From the NCBI GenBank assembly GCA_951802425.1, contig OX637798.1, positions 3,348,001-3,412,000 of the forward strand: a stretch of 64,000 nt of DNA, given 5' to 3'. The DNA is from Clavaria fumosa. Its lineage: Eukaryota > Basidiomycota > Agaricomycetes > Agaricales > Clavariaceae. Shown here piece after piece: positions 48,503 to 59,978 of this stretch (positions are counted from its first letter, which is position 1; every line of letters begins with the position of its first letter). Both the position numbers and the translations under genes were made by a program. The notes beneath the pieces were generated by a model. The model made no database searches. It saw nothing but the letters and a program-made list of their open reading frames with translations, and was not told the DNA's origin.

Positions 48503-49324
48503 TCACGCAAGAACACGGTTACACAATCCTGCTCCTCGGGAATCTGCGATCCGCTTGCTTTGATGCTTCGGCGAAGTCCGGGCCCCGGAAGCTCGTGTCT
48601 GTGCATGAAACCTTCGGATCGTCCATTCGTGTTTGAAAAAGACACTCAGAAGACACTCAGCATCGCCAACAGCACCGCATTTTCGGCCGCGACGCCCGCG
48701 CTGGGGCTGCACGATGCCGTACACCTGCTCCTTTTTTGTGTCCTCAGCATCATCTGTTCTACAGCAATGGAACGGACAATTCCCCTCTCCGACGTGCAAA
48801 ATGGGGAGATGCATCACTGCGGAAATTTCCCGGCCATTCGCTGTCAGCAATGCGACGGAGAAGACTTGGCTCTCGCTGCACCACGTTGCCAAGATTCTGT
48901 TCCTGTTCGCAGAGTCCACAAAGCTGCTCAACCCGTGATTGTATGCCCCTGAGTGCCGCTGTCGCGGACTCATCAGTGAATGTCCAATGTCCATGCCAAA
49001 GGAATCGATATCGCACAGTAGGGGAATGGTCCCAACCCTTCGTTTTCTCGCTGTGGCGAAGGTCAAATCATGCAGTTCAACGACCGCCGCATCCTTGTCT
49101 GATTCAAAAGGCCGCAGATGGAACCCGTCCTCGCGATGATGTCGTGATCCGAGGGCTCGACAACCGGAAGCCGCCGCCGCTCTCTCACAAGAAGAGCTGG
49201 CCGCAATCTGCGCCGAGACCGGTGAAACCGGGCGTCGAGGTGAACAAGCTGCGGGGGGTGTGCGCCCAGGAATGCGTATTGGCTGGACCAGCTTATTAAT
49301 AATGCTCTGCAGCAATAATGACAT
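48503..49324 (-). CDS. Possible gene fragment, 273 codons, unrecognised
   Basis: Open minus-strand frame beginning MSLLLQSIINKLVQPIRIPG, with a CHCC-type FHCCRTDD and a basic C-terminal part. No signal peptide, no known motif. Other frames over the same segment (for example one containing GLCEQEQNLGNVVQREPS) also look protein-like, which suggests either a spliced or frameshifted gene or chance in GC-rich DNA. Confidence 0.25.
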   Translation of the reverse strand: MSLLLQSIINKLVQPIRIPGRTPPAACSPRRPVSPVSAQIAASSSCERAAAASGCRALGSRHHREDGFHLRPFESDKDAAVVELHDLTFATARKRRVGTIPLLCDIDSFGMDIGHSLMSPRQRHSGAYNHGLSSFVDSANRNRILATWCSESQVFSVALLTANGREISAVMHLPILHVGEGNCPFHCCRTDDAEDTKKEQVYGIVQPQRGRRGRKCGAVGDAECLLSVFFKHEWTIRRFHAQTRASGARTSPKHQSKRIADSRGAGLCNRVLA

Positions 49325-50567
49325 ATTACCAGCGATATATCACCAGCGTAGGCAGCACGTATACCGGCAAGGCGCGAGGGTTAGCAAGTGAGAGATTGAT
49401 CTCGAATCGAATTGATGCTGTCCTCCATCAGGGTTTGATTCAAATTATGTAATCCATAATTCAGAATGGTAGAAACGACTGAATAGGCCAGAGAGAGCGT
49501 CGAAGACAGCTTTTAGATCTTGCTCTTCTATCAACTGCTTTCAACGGCGTCAATTCTTCTCTGATTTCCGTTACAGTCTAGTCGCTGCAATAGGGCTTTG
49601 TTTTGAAGAAAACGACAAAGTCTTCAATCCAACTCAGATGGAAATCTAGTAACCCACCCTTCTGGCTTGTTTTCCGTTTTCATCTTTCTTTTGGGTGTCT
49701 CATCGCTCGACGGGCTCTTTTTCCTGCTGCTGCTCGCCAACCACACCCACTATCTGTTATCCCCCAGTCAGGTATACGTCTACTGATCGGTGATATCCTG
49801 CCTCTCTCATGTCATTGGTATGTCGTTGGCAGGCCGTACAGCCCAGGGTCCCCTTTCACCTTTTCCCACTAAAGGGTGTTCGCTCATGACCATGGTCTCC
49901 CACATCACGGGAGAGGTGGGGAAGGCGAACAACCTCAAAACTCGACTTTTCGCCGAGATGACCCATTTTTCCCACCCGTCGTCCTCTCAATCCACTCTGA
50001 TTCTGTTTTATTTTGGGGGGGTCCGCTAGGCGTGTCGTATCCCCTACCTGGTGGGCACGGCACCATCCCAATAACTCTCCTTGCAACCTGTCTTGCTCAA
50101 TGCTCGAAAACGGGGGGCATTTCTGCCCTCACACGAGACGACGCCGCTGCCATCTCTATCCAATCCTCCTGTTTCGATCTACCCGGCTTCGCGAAACACC
50201 TGCGGGCCGCCCCCGCGATCGCCCCAGATGAAGACACACTCTTTGCTGCGATGAAGGCCTGATGACTGCGTGCGGGACTCTGCTGAGGGAGAGAGATAGG
50301 TACGCTGTACTGGAGTCAGGGAACGAAGAAATCGCCTAGCCCGGGTCAGGGACGCAAAGGGACGCAAAGCGACGTCATGTCCTCTATGGTGCTTGCTCTA
50401 TCTATGCGTAGGGATGATACAACGTCGAGTGTACTGTAAAATGTGTGGCGTGCGTGCGTGGTCCTCATGATCGTCAAGAAGAACAAGAAGCAGGAAAGAA
50501 AGAAAATGCCCATCCCAAGCCAGGGGGCGGCACCAAGAAAGAAGAACAAAAGGGGAGGATCACACGG

Positions 50568-53061
50568 TCACACCCTAGCCAACACCAAGCCCGCCCCCAG
50601 CCCGCCCAGCACGCCTCCCACGACGCTCCTCCACCCCACCCCGCCCAATCCCCTCGCCCCGCTCGCCTGCGCCTGCGCACCCACAGCCAACCGCCCGCGA
50701 CTCGTACTCCCCACTGGCACATCCACCCTGCGGTGCCCATTACTCGTCGCCAACACCGCCGGGTCCACCGTGACGGTCGGCCGCCCGCGCGAGCGCCCCG
50801 CGCCCCCGGCGGTCGTCGCAAACGTCTGCGTCGCCGGCACCGCACCGGCATCGCCATCGGCAGCGGCGGCGGCGGCGCCCGCGGTGGCGGCCCGCCCCGC
50901 GTCCCCCGCGCGCAGGAACACTAGCGCGAACCCGGGTGCGGGCACGGGCACGTCGCACGTCGTCGCGCTGCACACGACGCTCTGGACCTCCTCGTCCCCG
51001 CGCGGCCGGCCGTCCGATTCGAACACTCCCCCGAACGTCTGCACCACAACACAGGACACTCAGCGATGAAACGGAGCGGGGCGGATATGCTGCTCGCGCA
51101 CCTGGTTTGCCCACGTGATGTTCGCCTTGCTCGCCACGGACGGCGCCCGCAGATACTTGACCTGCACTGTCGTCCCCGCAGTCCCGCCGTCGAGGCCCCC
51201 CACGCCCACGAGCAGGTCGCTCGCCCCGCTCGGGTCACTCACGAAGTTGATCAGCGCGACGCGCACGGGCACGCCGTGCTCGTACACCACGTACGCCGGC
51301 GTGAGCGGGCTGCCGTTCGCGCCCCCGTCGGGAGCGGCAGCGACGGACGCGGACACGTCGACGACTTGCGCCGTGTTGCTCGCGCCGAGCGTCTCGGCCG
51401 TGGCGAGCGCGGCGTAGTACAGCGGCCCGACCGTCCACTGGTGGTACGCGGACTGGTTCGTCGGGGGTGCTACGGCGCGTTAGTTACGTTACATTGGCGG
51501 CCACTCGCTCGCTTACGGGTGAATGGCTGCATCACCATCGTCAACAGCAGCATCAGAAAAGGGGACTGACAACCCGACGCACATTGTAAAACACGCTCTG
51601 GCCGCCGACGTGGAACAATGCGCCGCTAAAGCCGACGTAGCCCATCTGCAGCGCATAGTCGAGCGCCCACAGCGCGGCGCCGAAGCTGTCGCTCACGCCT
51701 GCGAAGCCGCCGCACGACGCGGTGTTCGTCTCGAACATGAGAAGTGGGCGCTGCGCGCCCTGGGCCGCGACCGCGAGCCCCGCGTACGGCGCGACGAGTC
51801 CCTGCGCCGCGCCGTGCGAGAGGAAGTCGCCGAACACGTCCTGCGCGGAGCGGTTGATCCCGATCCCGAACTGCGCGAAACAGTTGTCCGTGGGGTAGCT
51901 GTGCAGGGTAATGAGGACGTAACGAGGAGGCGAACGTGCATGGGAGGGGAGAGACAACGCACTGTTCTACTGCGACGGCGGCGAGGCTCGCGGCGAAGCG
52001 CGGGACGAAGCCGGCGTCGATGATCATTTGCGGGGTCCAGTCGCCGGTCGCGATGTTCGGGGCGACTAGCACGGGCCCGCTGGTGATGGTGTCGGGATGA
52101 GCCGCCATGGCCTGCACGAGGACGTCGAGCTCGCCCATGTAGTCCTGCGGGCCGTAGGTCGGCTGGCGATGGCCGTGGCGCGCATACAGGTCCGGCTCGT
52201 TGCCCGCCTGCAGGCCGAGGAGCTTGGAGCCAAGGATCTTTTGGCCCTGCTCGACGATGCCGAGACGGAGGTTAGCGGTGTCGTTGAAGGGGATGCCGAG
52301 GTACCAGTGGACGTTGGTGAGCTGGGAGATGTTGGCCATGAGGTAGAGGAGGTCGGTGGTATATTTGAGCGGGGGTGTTTGGGTCTGTGGGCGTCGTCGT
52401 CAGCGAGGGAGATAATGAGATGGTGATGACGGACTGGGTTGGACACGCCGGCGAGGTCCTTTTCGAGGATGCGACCGTTTGGGAGGGAGTCTACGAGGAC
52501 GGCTTGTTCCTGGGTGTTACCGCCTACGCGGATATGGACTTCGCGGCCGCGACGGACGAGGTTGGACATGAGGTTAAGGAAGGGGACTTGAATGAGCGTG
52601 CTGCGAGAAAAAGGCTTAACGAGGTGTGTTACCGTGAACTGGAGTGGATCCTTACGAGTTTTTTCCCACTTTTTTTGAAAGGGCGGTTAGATTAGCGAGG
52701 GGAGAGATGGAAGAGGGAGAGAAATGTGCGTGGACTGACAGACTTGGTTCGCGACGGACATTTCGATGGAGAAGCCGAAGAAACTGCCGCTTAAGGGGAT
52801 GGATAGGTTTGGGAGGGGAGCGGGTGGGGAGGGTTGGACCTGTATGTTGAATTTGGTGGGTATTGGGGGTGTTGGTACGGGTGGAGGGATGAGGGTGGTT
52901 GGATTATAAGCTGGAGGACCTGTGTATTGAGCGGGATTAGCTGCGAGTGTCTGTTGTTGTTGTACACCATAACGAGACTGATGGTAAACAGTTACAGCAG
53001 CACGAGCTGATGAGATGGATAGTAGTAATGATAATAATAGTGGTAGTAGTAGTAGTAACAT
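50568..53061 (-). CDS. GH79-type beta-glucuronidase, secreted, GPI-like tail
   Basis: Multi-exon gene. Exon 1 (53061-52740) has a signal peptide (MLLLLLPLLLSLLLSISSARA), a Pro-rich region and FFGFSIEMSVANQV. A 13-nt microexon (52668-52656) restores the frame to give LGKNSTLIQVPFLNLM with exon 3 (52600-52435: VHIRVGGNTQEQ). Exon 4 starts at 52384 (QTPPLKYTTDLLYLM) and contains LLGLQAGNEPDLY, where the Glu after Asn is the probable acid/base. The next exon (from about 51901) contains YPTDNCFAQFG and LLMFETNTASCGGF, with the probable nucleophile Glu. Later exons give the beta-sandwich domain (about 51470-51100) and a final exon ending in a Ser/Ala-rich stretch with a hydrophobic tail (GGVLGGLGAGLVLARV), which suggests a GPI anchor. 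The family hydrolyses glucuronides of cell-wall or proteoglycan glycans. A duplicate of its 3' end lies at 47154-47554. Confidence 0.85.
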
Positions 53062-54354
53062 GGCTGTAAGGAGAGAGAGAGAGACAGAAGACTAATCAAC
53101 GACTTTCACTTTGTTACTTTCTTCGATCGATGACGTCGAAGGTTAAATTGATAACACATCAATACAATACAATACAATACAAAATCACTCAAAGGTGTCC
53201 CTTGAGAACATGCTCCTCTAGTGTCAGAGCTCAGGCTAGTCATTCCGGGCATTGTAAACCTCTCCATAAGATGGTGGAGTTAGCCTTGGGGGCCTGGCTG
53301 TAGCTACATGGACCTGAGTTGACTGGGTCCAGTTTGGAACTGTGTTGGACTTGGTGACTTCCAACATTGAGCCATGAACAGAGCAGAGGGTGCTGGGGTG
53401 CATCAGGAAACATCAAATTTTCTTGATGCTGTCTTGTTTTGTCTTGACTCTGTCTTGATAGTCTCGACAGAAAAATCAAGTTAGTCAAGACAAATCAAGA
53501 AAATGGACCTACTTGATTAAGATTTTTTGTCTTGATCTGTCTTGATTTGAGGATTCAAGACAGTCAAGAAACAAATCAAGACCAATTAAGTGCAATCAAG
53601 ACATGTAAGAAGGTCCAAATTGTCAAGAAATTTTGAGGTTTCCTGATGTGTGAAAGCACTTTGTCCAGCTTGAGTGATTCAAGCATCTTCTTGTGCAACT
53701 TCTTGGGTGGTCTGCCAGATCTCACAGTGAATCTCCCTGGAGCCCCCCATGGCTACTCCCTGGGTGACCATGTCCTGGGGAGATCAGGGGACCTAGCACC
53801 AAGGTGGGATGAACCCTCAGGTACCAATTCCCTGCTTTGGAGGTTCAAGAATGTCTACATCCTCCCACACCATGACTTTCCCCTATTTAAGCAACATTGC
53901 CTCTGACACTCCCAGCTAGCCTATCCACTATGGATCTGTAAACATGCTAATATCACCATCTGGTCAGGTGATTTATGACTTTCACCCAAAAACCAGGCAA
54001 CAGGTGATTTCAGAATTAAGGGATATTTACTTGATAAGATTGAGTGATACAGCACCCCTTGATTTGAGTGATATTAATGGATTTTCAACTGGAGCATATT
54101 GATGGATGTTAAACAAGAGGCTGATAAGTGTTACAATACACCTTCAAATTGAGTGACATACATCTCTCACATTCTGCCTTCTGATGGGCCAACATAAGGA
54201 AGGGTGAATTAGTGTAAAGGGTAGAGAGACTAACTATATAAGTGGTAACAAATTGTAAGGGTCTCCCCTAGGGGTGAAGGATTCCCCTCTACTACTGTCA
54301 CTACAACTGCATATTTGCTGCTATAAACAGGGTTCTAGTGCACTTGTGACTGAG
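53062..54354. other. Intergenic region with one foldback element
   Basis: Promoter side of the GH79 gene, a CAATA microsatellite (about 53160-53180), the foldback at 53401-53648, and otherwise unrecognised sequence. The segment around 54165-54260 resembles 60260-60350 (CACATTCTGCCTTCTGA...GAGAGACTA), so it belongs to a dispersed repeat on both sides of the Gypsy. Confidence 0.5.
53401..53648. mobile_element. Foldback or MITE-like element, 248 bp
   Basis: Ends are inverted repeats of about 27 bp: CATCAGGAAACATCAAATTT on the left and, in reverse complement on the right, CATCAGGAAACCTCAAAATT, continuing TTCTTGA. The interior is full of TGTCTTGA and its complement TCAAGACA, so the whole can fold into nested hairpins. 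No clear target duplication (at most TG), so the superfamily is open. Confidence 0.6.
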
Positions 54355-54359
54355 GATAT

Positions 54360-54650
54360 TATCAGACTGGGTCTCACACAACTTAAGTGTAAGGTCATGA
54401 CGACAATACTAAGATAAGGGGAAAAGAGTACAAAAAAGGAAAAGCGAAAGTACTTATAGCGAACGCTTCGGCACTTGCCGGCATTCCCACGCTCGGACCC
54501 TCGGATCACGTGATGCGCCCAGGCCCCAGGTCATGTGATCTTACATGATTACATAATCCAACCCAGCCACAGGTCATGTGACCTTCCAACAACCCTCCCC
54601 AGTTTCTCCACAACTGCACTTTGGGATGGCTTACATAAGCGATCCTAACA
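54360..54650 (-). repeat. Gypsy 3' LTR (right-hand element)
   Basis: 291 bp. Retains CpG at most sites where the 5' LTR has TpG or CpA, but has lost some that the 5' LTR keeps (for example CTCACAC here against CTCGCAC). Confidence 0.95.
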
Positions 54651-54661
54651 TCACCCCCCTC

Positions 54662-57600
54662 TTAAGGCTGGGCGTCCCAACCAGCTAGCTTGGCCTTGTC
54701 AGGGTGAGCAAGGAAGAAGTCCTGGAGAAGCAGTGCCACATTGGTGAGGTTCCATCGTGGCTCCCAAGTGTTCTCCTCTACAGGGTATCCCAACCACTTC
54801 ACCAGGTATCTCACTCCAAGCCCCACCTTCTTAACATCAAGGATCGCCTCCACATCATACTCCAGGTGGTCATCATCAATCGTAGGGGGCGGAGGGGGAG
54901 GCAGGTTCTGAGAAGGGAAGGAAGGGGGGTGGTATGGTGTCAACAGCAACTCATTGAAGACCCGATGGATGCGCCAGGCCCGAGGGAGCTTGAGGCGATA
55001 CCCAGCAGGTCCCACCTTCTCCTCAACTGCAAAGGGGCCTGCTCTCTTGTTGTCAAGCTTTTTACAGGGCCGGTCCATCTTCAAGTTTCTAGTATCCAGC
55101 CAGACCAGATCTCCCTCAGAGTACTCCCGACTTGGGCATTTCCCCTTATTGTAGCTCTTCTTCATCGCTGCCACTGCTTTCTCCATTGCCTCCTTGGCTG
55201 CTCTTCGGGACTCCGTGAGCTTAGCCATCCACTCGTCCGCCGCCGGGTTCACCTCAGAAGGTGGCCGGAGCCCCCCATTCCATGGGTGTCGTCCATAATC
55301 AAGGAAGAAAGGTGTCTGTCCTGTTGCTGAGTGCTCATGATTATTAAGAGCAAACTCCGCAGTGGACAACCATTCAGCCCAGTCATCCTGGAGATGGTCC
55401 ATGTAAGCCCGGAGATAGATCTCCATCTCCTGGTTCGCCCGTTCCATCTGTCCATCAGTCTGCGGATGAAAGGCAGTACTTGGATTTGCCTTTACCCGGA
55501 TCATGGAGTAGAACTCCTTCATGAAGCGGGACACAAACTGGGACCCCCAGTCACTCACAACCTTGTGAGGGACTCCATGGTCACGAAACACTTGATCCCG
55601 GAGGAGATGTGCTGCTCCAAGTCCCATGAGGTCGAGCCTGATCGCTTTGAGCAGTGTCCGTTTTGTGAATTTGTCAACAATGACAAGGATGGCATTATGT
55701 CCATGGGAGAGGGGGAGGGGACTGACTATGTCCCATGAGATCACCGACCAGGGACCATCAGGCACCAGATGGGGGTGCAGTGGGGCAGCACGCTTGGTAC
55801 GGTCGGGCTTCGTCCGCTGGCATGTCTCACACCCCTGGGCATACTGATCTGCATCTTTTACCATGTCCGGCCACCAATAACCCTTCACTAGTGCTGCTCT
55901 CAACTTCCGGGGCCCAGGGTGTCCAGCAGCGGGGAGGTCATGCTCAAACTTGAGAACGGCCTCACGAGCTCCTAGGGGGACCCAAGTGACTATCCCCTTT
56001 CGCCAGAGTCCAGCACAATCTCGTGTCCACTCATCATCAAGCTCCTCTGGCTTCTGTATGTGTACCGCGCTATTTTTCTGGAGTAGCGTCTCCATTTCTG
56101 ATGTGAATGACACACGGACTTCCATTTCTGGGAAAACCTGCACTGGTGCATCCTCCTCCACCATCTCTCCATAGTCCGGTCTCCTGGAGAGTGCATCTGC
56201 CTTTGTATTTGACTTGCCAGTGTGATACTTTATCTCAAAGTCAAAGCACTGGAGCTCTCCAACCCAACGAACCTGCCTCGGCTTCAACTTCTGGGGCTTC
56301 CGGAAGTACTGGAGGTTTGCATGGTCCGTCCAGATCTCGATCGTCTCCTCTGCTCCAATGAGGTATGCTTGCCACTCGCGAAGTGCCCGAATCACAGCCA
56401 AGAACTCTTTGTCATACATCATAGTTCTTCTCAGCTGCAGTGAGGGCCTTGGAGATATAGTCAACAACTCTCCAGGTTCCATCCGTCTGCTGCTGCGAGA
56501 GCACTCCACCAGTTGCCAGGTTGCTTGCATCTGTCTCTACCTTCCATCTCCCTTTGTCCTGAGGCAGAGCCAAGACCGGGGCCGATATGAGTGCCTGGCG
56601 GAGATCTTGGAAGGCTGCTTCCTCCTCCTCCTCCCATTTCCACAGAACATTCCCAGTCAGCTGGAAGAGTGGCTTTGCCCAGGCAGAAAGATTTGGGATG
56701 TGCCGGCGGAGGTAGTTCAGCATCCCATTGAACCTCTGGACATCCTTCACATTCCTAGGATGTGGCCAATCTCGGACTGCTGCACCCTTGGCTGGGTTGT
56801 GCTCTAGCCAGTTGTGAGAGATCTTCATCCCCAGGAAGATGATCTCACTCTTCTCAAACTCGCATTTACTGAGTTTGAGACACAACCCATTCTCTCCAAA
56901 CTTCCTCAAGACTCGATCCATCCAGTACCAGTGTGTAGCCAAGTCCTCTGCAAACACAATGACATCATCCACATAGGCCCTCACATGTCCTCCTGCAATC
57001 TCCTCCCTCAACACATGATTCATGAAGCGTTGGAAGGTGGCAGGGGCATTCTGCAGTCCAAACCACATGACAGCTGGTTCGAAGAGTCCACGGGGTGTCA
57101 GGAAGGCGCAGCGGTGCTGGTGCTCGGGCCAGACCTGCATAGATGGGAAACCTCCCTTTGCATCAATCTTAGAGTAGATTGATGCTCCTTTAAGCACATC
57201 CACTGTGTCTCGGATGCGGGGGAGGGGGTACTTGTCCTTGATCAGGTGTGCATTCAGCCTCGAGTAGTCGATGATTGGCTGCAGTTTGTCCTTCTCATGT
57301 TTGAAGAAGAAGGGGCTGGCATACGGGGATTTCGAGGGCCGGATTCGTCCAGAAGCAAGCTGCTCATCCACCCAACGGTTCATCTCCACCATCTCCTGCC
57401 GTGTCAAAGAATACAGCTTGGAGGAGAGGTGCTCAGGGTCCTTTTTGAACTCGATCTTAATATTGAAGTCTGGTCGGGAGCGGGGAAGTTCATCCCACTT
57501 CGCTTCACTAAACACCAAAGGGTAGCAGCTGGGCCAATCGGGGGTAGGGCCAGAGTTGGGAAAACGGGTGTCCAGAATACTCGTGGATGCGAGGGTACTT

Positions 57601-58463
57601 GTTTTCAGGGGTGCAGGGGCTCGAGGGGATGGGGAACACTGTGGGGGGCAGCGGGTAAGGCTCAGCTCTGCCTTCTGCCAGTCGATATCTGGGTTATGCT
57701 GCTTGAGCCAGTCATGCCCAAGGATGACCTTGTGGGACTGGGTCTTTCCTAGCAGAAAGTGGATCCGCTCCTGGTGGTCACCAACTCTCACCAGCACCTC
57801 TATCCCATACCGGACCTTTCCATTCCTGTTCTGTGTCCCATCCACATTATACATGGTGATTGGGTTCAGCAGGAGAGATGGCTCCAGTCCCACTCCTTTC
57901 GCCCACTCCAAATCCATGAAGCAGTTGGTGCACCCTGAGTCGACAAGGGCCTTCATTGTGGTCCCTTTGCCAGTGCTGAAAGCCTCCAAGTGCACCTGGA
58001 TGGCTAGCTCTTGTGGCACATGTTTCCGCACTTCTGGCCGCACTCTGGTTAGGTGCTCTGCCAGTCTCACTTCCTCCTTCACCTCAGCCCCAATTCGGGT
58101 ATGTCTCCGCTGCAAGATAGTATATCGGGGTATACTTGCAGCAGGCACAGGGACGGAAAGGGGGCTGGCACACTTCTTCTCCCCAGTGGGAGTCCTCCTC
58201 TCTCTCTCACACAGCTCTATGCAGGCTCGGAGCCATGCAATCTCTTTCTCATATCCCTCCGCCATTTGGGGGGCACATGGTGCTGCCCGGGTTTGGGCCC
58301 TTGGGACCTGCAGACGCGTATCAGGCAGGGGGCAGAAACGGACAGCATGGCCAGTCTGGTGGCATCGGAAACAACATCTCTCATCAGCAGGGGCCCATCC
58401 TCGGGCCATGGCCACATCTGGAGTACACAGCAGAGGGGTCACAAGAGGTTGCGAAACGGTCAC
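54662..58463 (-). pseudogene. Gypsy Pol: zinc knuckle, protease, RT, RNase H, integrase, chromodomain; one frameshift
   Basis: Frame 58463-56412 starts MTVSQPLVTPLL and has a CCHC knuckle CCFRCHQTGHAVRFC, protease VDSGCTNCFMD, RT (AVMWFGLQNAPATFQRF, AYVDDVIVFAED). It ends at EKNYDV, where two bases appear to be missing, and the sense continues in another frame (YDKEFLAVIRALREW) to 54662 with RNase H (WTDHANLQYF), integrase finger (HDLPAAGHPG ... CETCQRTK), core (SDWGSQFVSRF) and a C-terminal chromodomain (VKWLGYPVEENTWEP). A chromodomain end is the mark of chromoviruses. The Pol ATG overlaps the Gag stop as ATGA. Confidence 0.9.
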
Positions 58464-58469
58464 GGCAGG

Positions 58470-59111
58470 TCATGGTAGGGTTGCGGTGGGTCGCGCGGGG
58501 GTCACAGTGGGTTGTGGTGTCCGTTCCGTGAGTATCCCATCCAGTCGCCTTTGCTGGGCATCAAGCCTCTCAGCCAGCACCTTCCATTCTCCATATGTCT
58601 CTGGCATCGGGGAGACACCATAGATTCTCTCCACCAACCTCCTACTCAGGTTCAACTCCAGCCAATGGACTAGGATTCCTGAGTCCTTCTCTGCACTCAA
58701 CTTTGCCTGTCGGAACAGTGTCTCGAATTTCGCGAAGAACTCTGGTGCTGTCATGGCACCCTGTTTCAGCCCTGCAATATCAGCAAGGGCAGTCACATGG
58801 TCATTTGGGTCATCGAATGCGCGCTTCATCTCCTCCACAAACTCTGCCAAGGTTCTGGCCTCGCCACTACCCAGGATCTCTTCCGCCTTCATATTCGCCC
58901 ACTCTGCAGCGAATCCTTCTCCAGTAATTTTGCTCAGAGCAAAAAGGACCTTCACCAGGTCCACAGCATAGACAGTCGGGTTCACCATAAACAGGAGGTG
59001 AAGGGATCGGAGGAACGTACGGAAGTTCCTTTTCTGCCCATCAAAGGGGGCAACAGATAGGTCAAGCCTCATAGGTTGGGCTACAGGCGGGGCAACATGG
59101 TCTGCCATCAC
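58470..59111 (-). CDS. Gypsy Gag (right-hand element)
   Basis: 213 codons starting MMADHVAPPVAQPMRLDL and ending TATLP. Core FDGQKRNFRTFLRSL, ALSKITGEGFAAEW and LVHWLELNLSRRL as in the Gag at the left window edge. The CCHC knuckle is not in this frame but at the start of the next ORF, which begins in the overlapping ATGA (about 58461-58472). Confidence 0.85.
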   Translation of the reverse strand: MMADHVAPPVAQPMRLDLSVAPFDGQKRNFRTFLRSLHLLFMVNPTVYAVDLVKVLFALSKITGEGFAAEWANMKAEEILGSGEARTLAEFVEEMKRAFDDPNDHVTALADIAGLKQGAMTAPEFFAKFETLFRQAKLSAEKDSGILVHWLELNLSRRLVERIYGVSPMPETYGEWKVLAERLDAQQRRLDGILTERTPQPTVTPARPTATLP

Positions 59112-59682
59112 AGGCCCTGGATGCTGTAAATAAAGTTCCAGGCCTTGGGCACTCAGGATTTCTTCGATCTCTTAACAGTCCTGTCCTCTTAGGCTGCTCT
59201 TCTGTGTACTTATGTACCTATAGAACTCTTATTCTATGAAACTTTTGTTAACATGGGGCCCAAATGGTGTCCCAGGTGGTCGCTCCACAACTCCTAATGA
59301 GTTGCCCGTGCGCCCTTCTGACAATGGTCACAGAGCAAGGGCCCTGTCCACTGGACCAGGAAACTACAGAAAGACTATGTAGGGGCCTTTCCTTGCCCTG
59401 TACACTACACGATTCACTGGTACGTAGCTGTAAAACAAAGTTCCGGGCCTTGGGCACTCGGTATCACTTGGGGAGGGTCACAGTTGACTTCCTCCTGGTC
59501 TGGTCACGTGTATCTACACACAGTAAAAATTTCGCACGGTTCTGTTACACACCGCGGGCAGGGTAAAGGAGAAGAGGATGATAGGGGCTGAGCTGTGACA
59601 ACGTGTCACAGTTTGAAATTAAGGGTCCAGGCTAGCCGGGTTAGAACACGGGGCTAGGGCGGACAGGCGGATCTTAGTATTA
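59112..59682. other. Gypsy leader between 5' LTR and gag
   Basis: Untranslated leader. It contains a repeated CCTTGGGCACTC phrase (about 59137 and 59448). No TGG-type primer site is obvious at the LTR edge. Confidence 0.5.
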
Positions 59683-59973
59683 TATCAGACTGGGTCTCGC
59701 ACAACTTAAGCGTAAGGTCATGACGACAATACTAAGATAAGGGGAAAAGAGTACAAAAAAGGAAAAGCGAAAGTACTTATAGCAAACGCTTCAGCACTTG
59801 CCAGCGTTCCCATGCTCGGACCCTCAGATCATGTGATGCGCCCAGGCCCCAGGTCATGTGATCTTACATGATTACATAATCCAACCCAGCCACAGGTCAT
59901 GTGACCTTCCAACAACCCTCCCCAGTTTCTCCACAACTGCACTTTGGGATGGCTTACATAAGTGATCCTAACA
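59683..59973 (-). repeat. Gypsy 5' LTR (right-hand element)
   Basis: 291 bp, followed on the right by the GATAT duplication. Confidence 0.95.
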
Positions 59974-59978
59974 GATAT

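Larger units (their letters stand above)
48258..50396. other. Region without a confident gene
   Basis: A minus-strand frame of 273 codons (48503-49324) is open but competing frames are open too and no domain is recognised. On the plus strand several short frames between 49600 and 50262 could be exons but no convincing splice chain was found. The region lies between the two GH79 3' copies. Confidence 0.4.
54360..59973 (-). mobile_element. Gypsy LTR retrotransposon, complete in structure (minus orientation)
   Basis: LTRs of 291 bp at 54360-54650 (3') and 59683-59973 (5'), target duplication GATAT (54355-54359 and 59974-59978). In element orientation LTRs begin TGTTAGGATC and end CAGTCTGATA. 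Gag (58470-59111) and pol (54662-58463) fill the interior, and AAGAGGGGGG-type purines precede the 3' LTR. The LTRs differ at about ten sites, all CpG in one copy and TpG or CpA in the other. Confidence 0.95.

Noticed and set aside
49790..50262. Possible spliced plus-strand gene with a SHITGEVGKANNLKTR segment
   Set aside because: No consistent exon chain or domain could be built; resemblance to translation release factor segments was too weak to report.
51066..52850. Several plus-strand ORFs with Arg-rich products
   Set aside because: Antisense shadows of the GC-rich GH79 exons.
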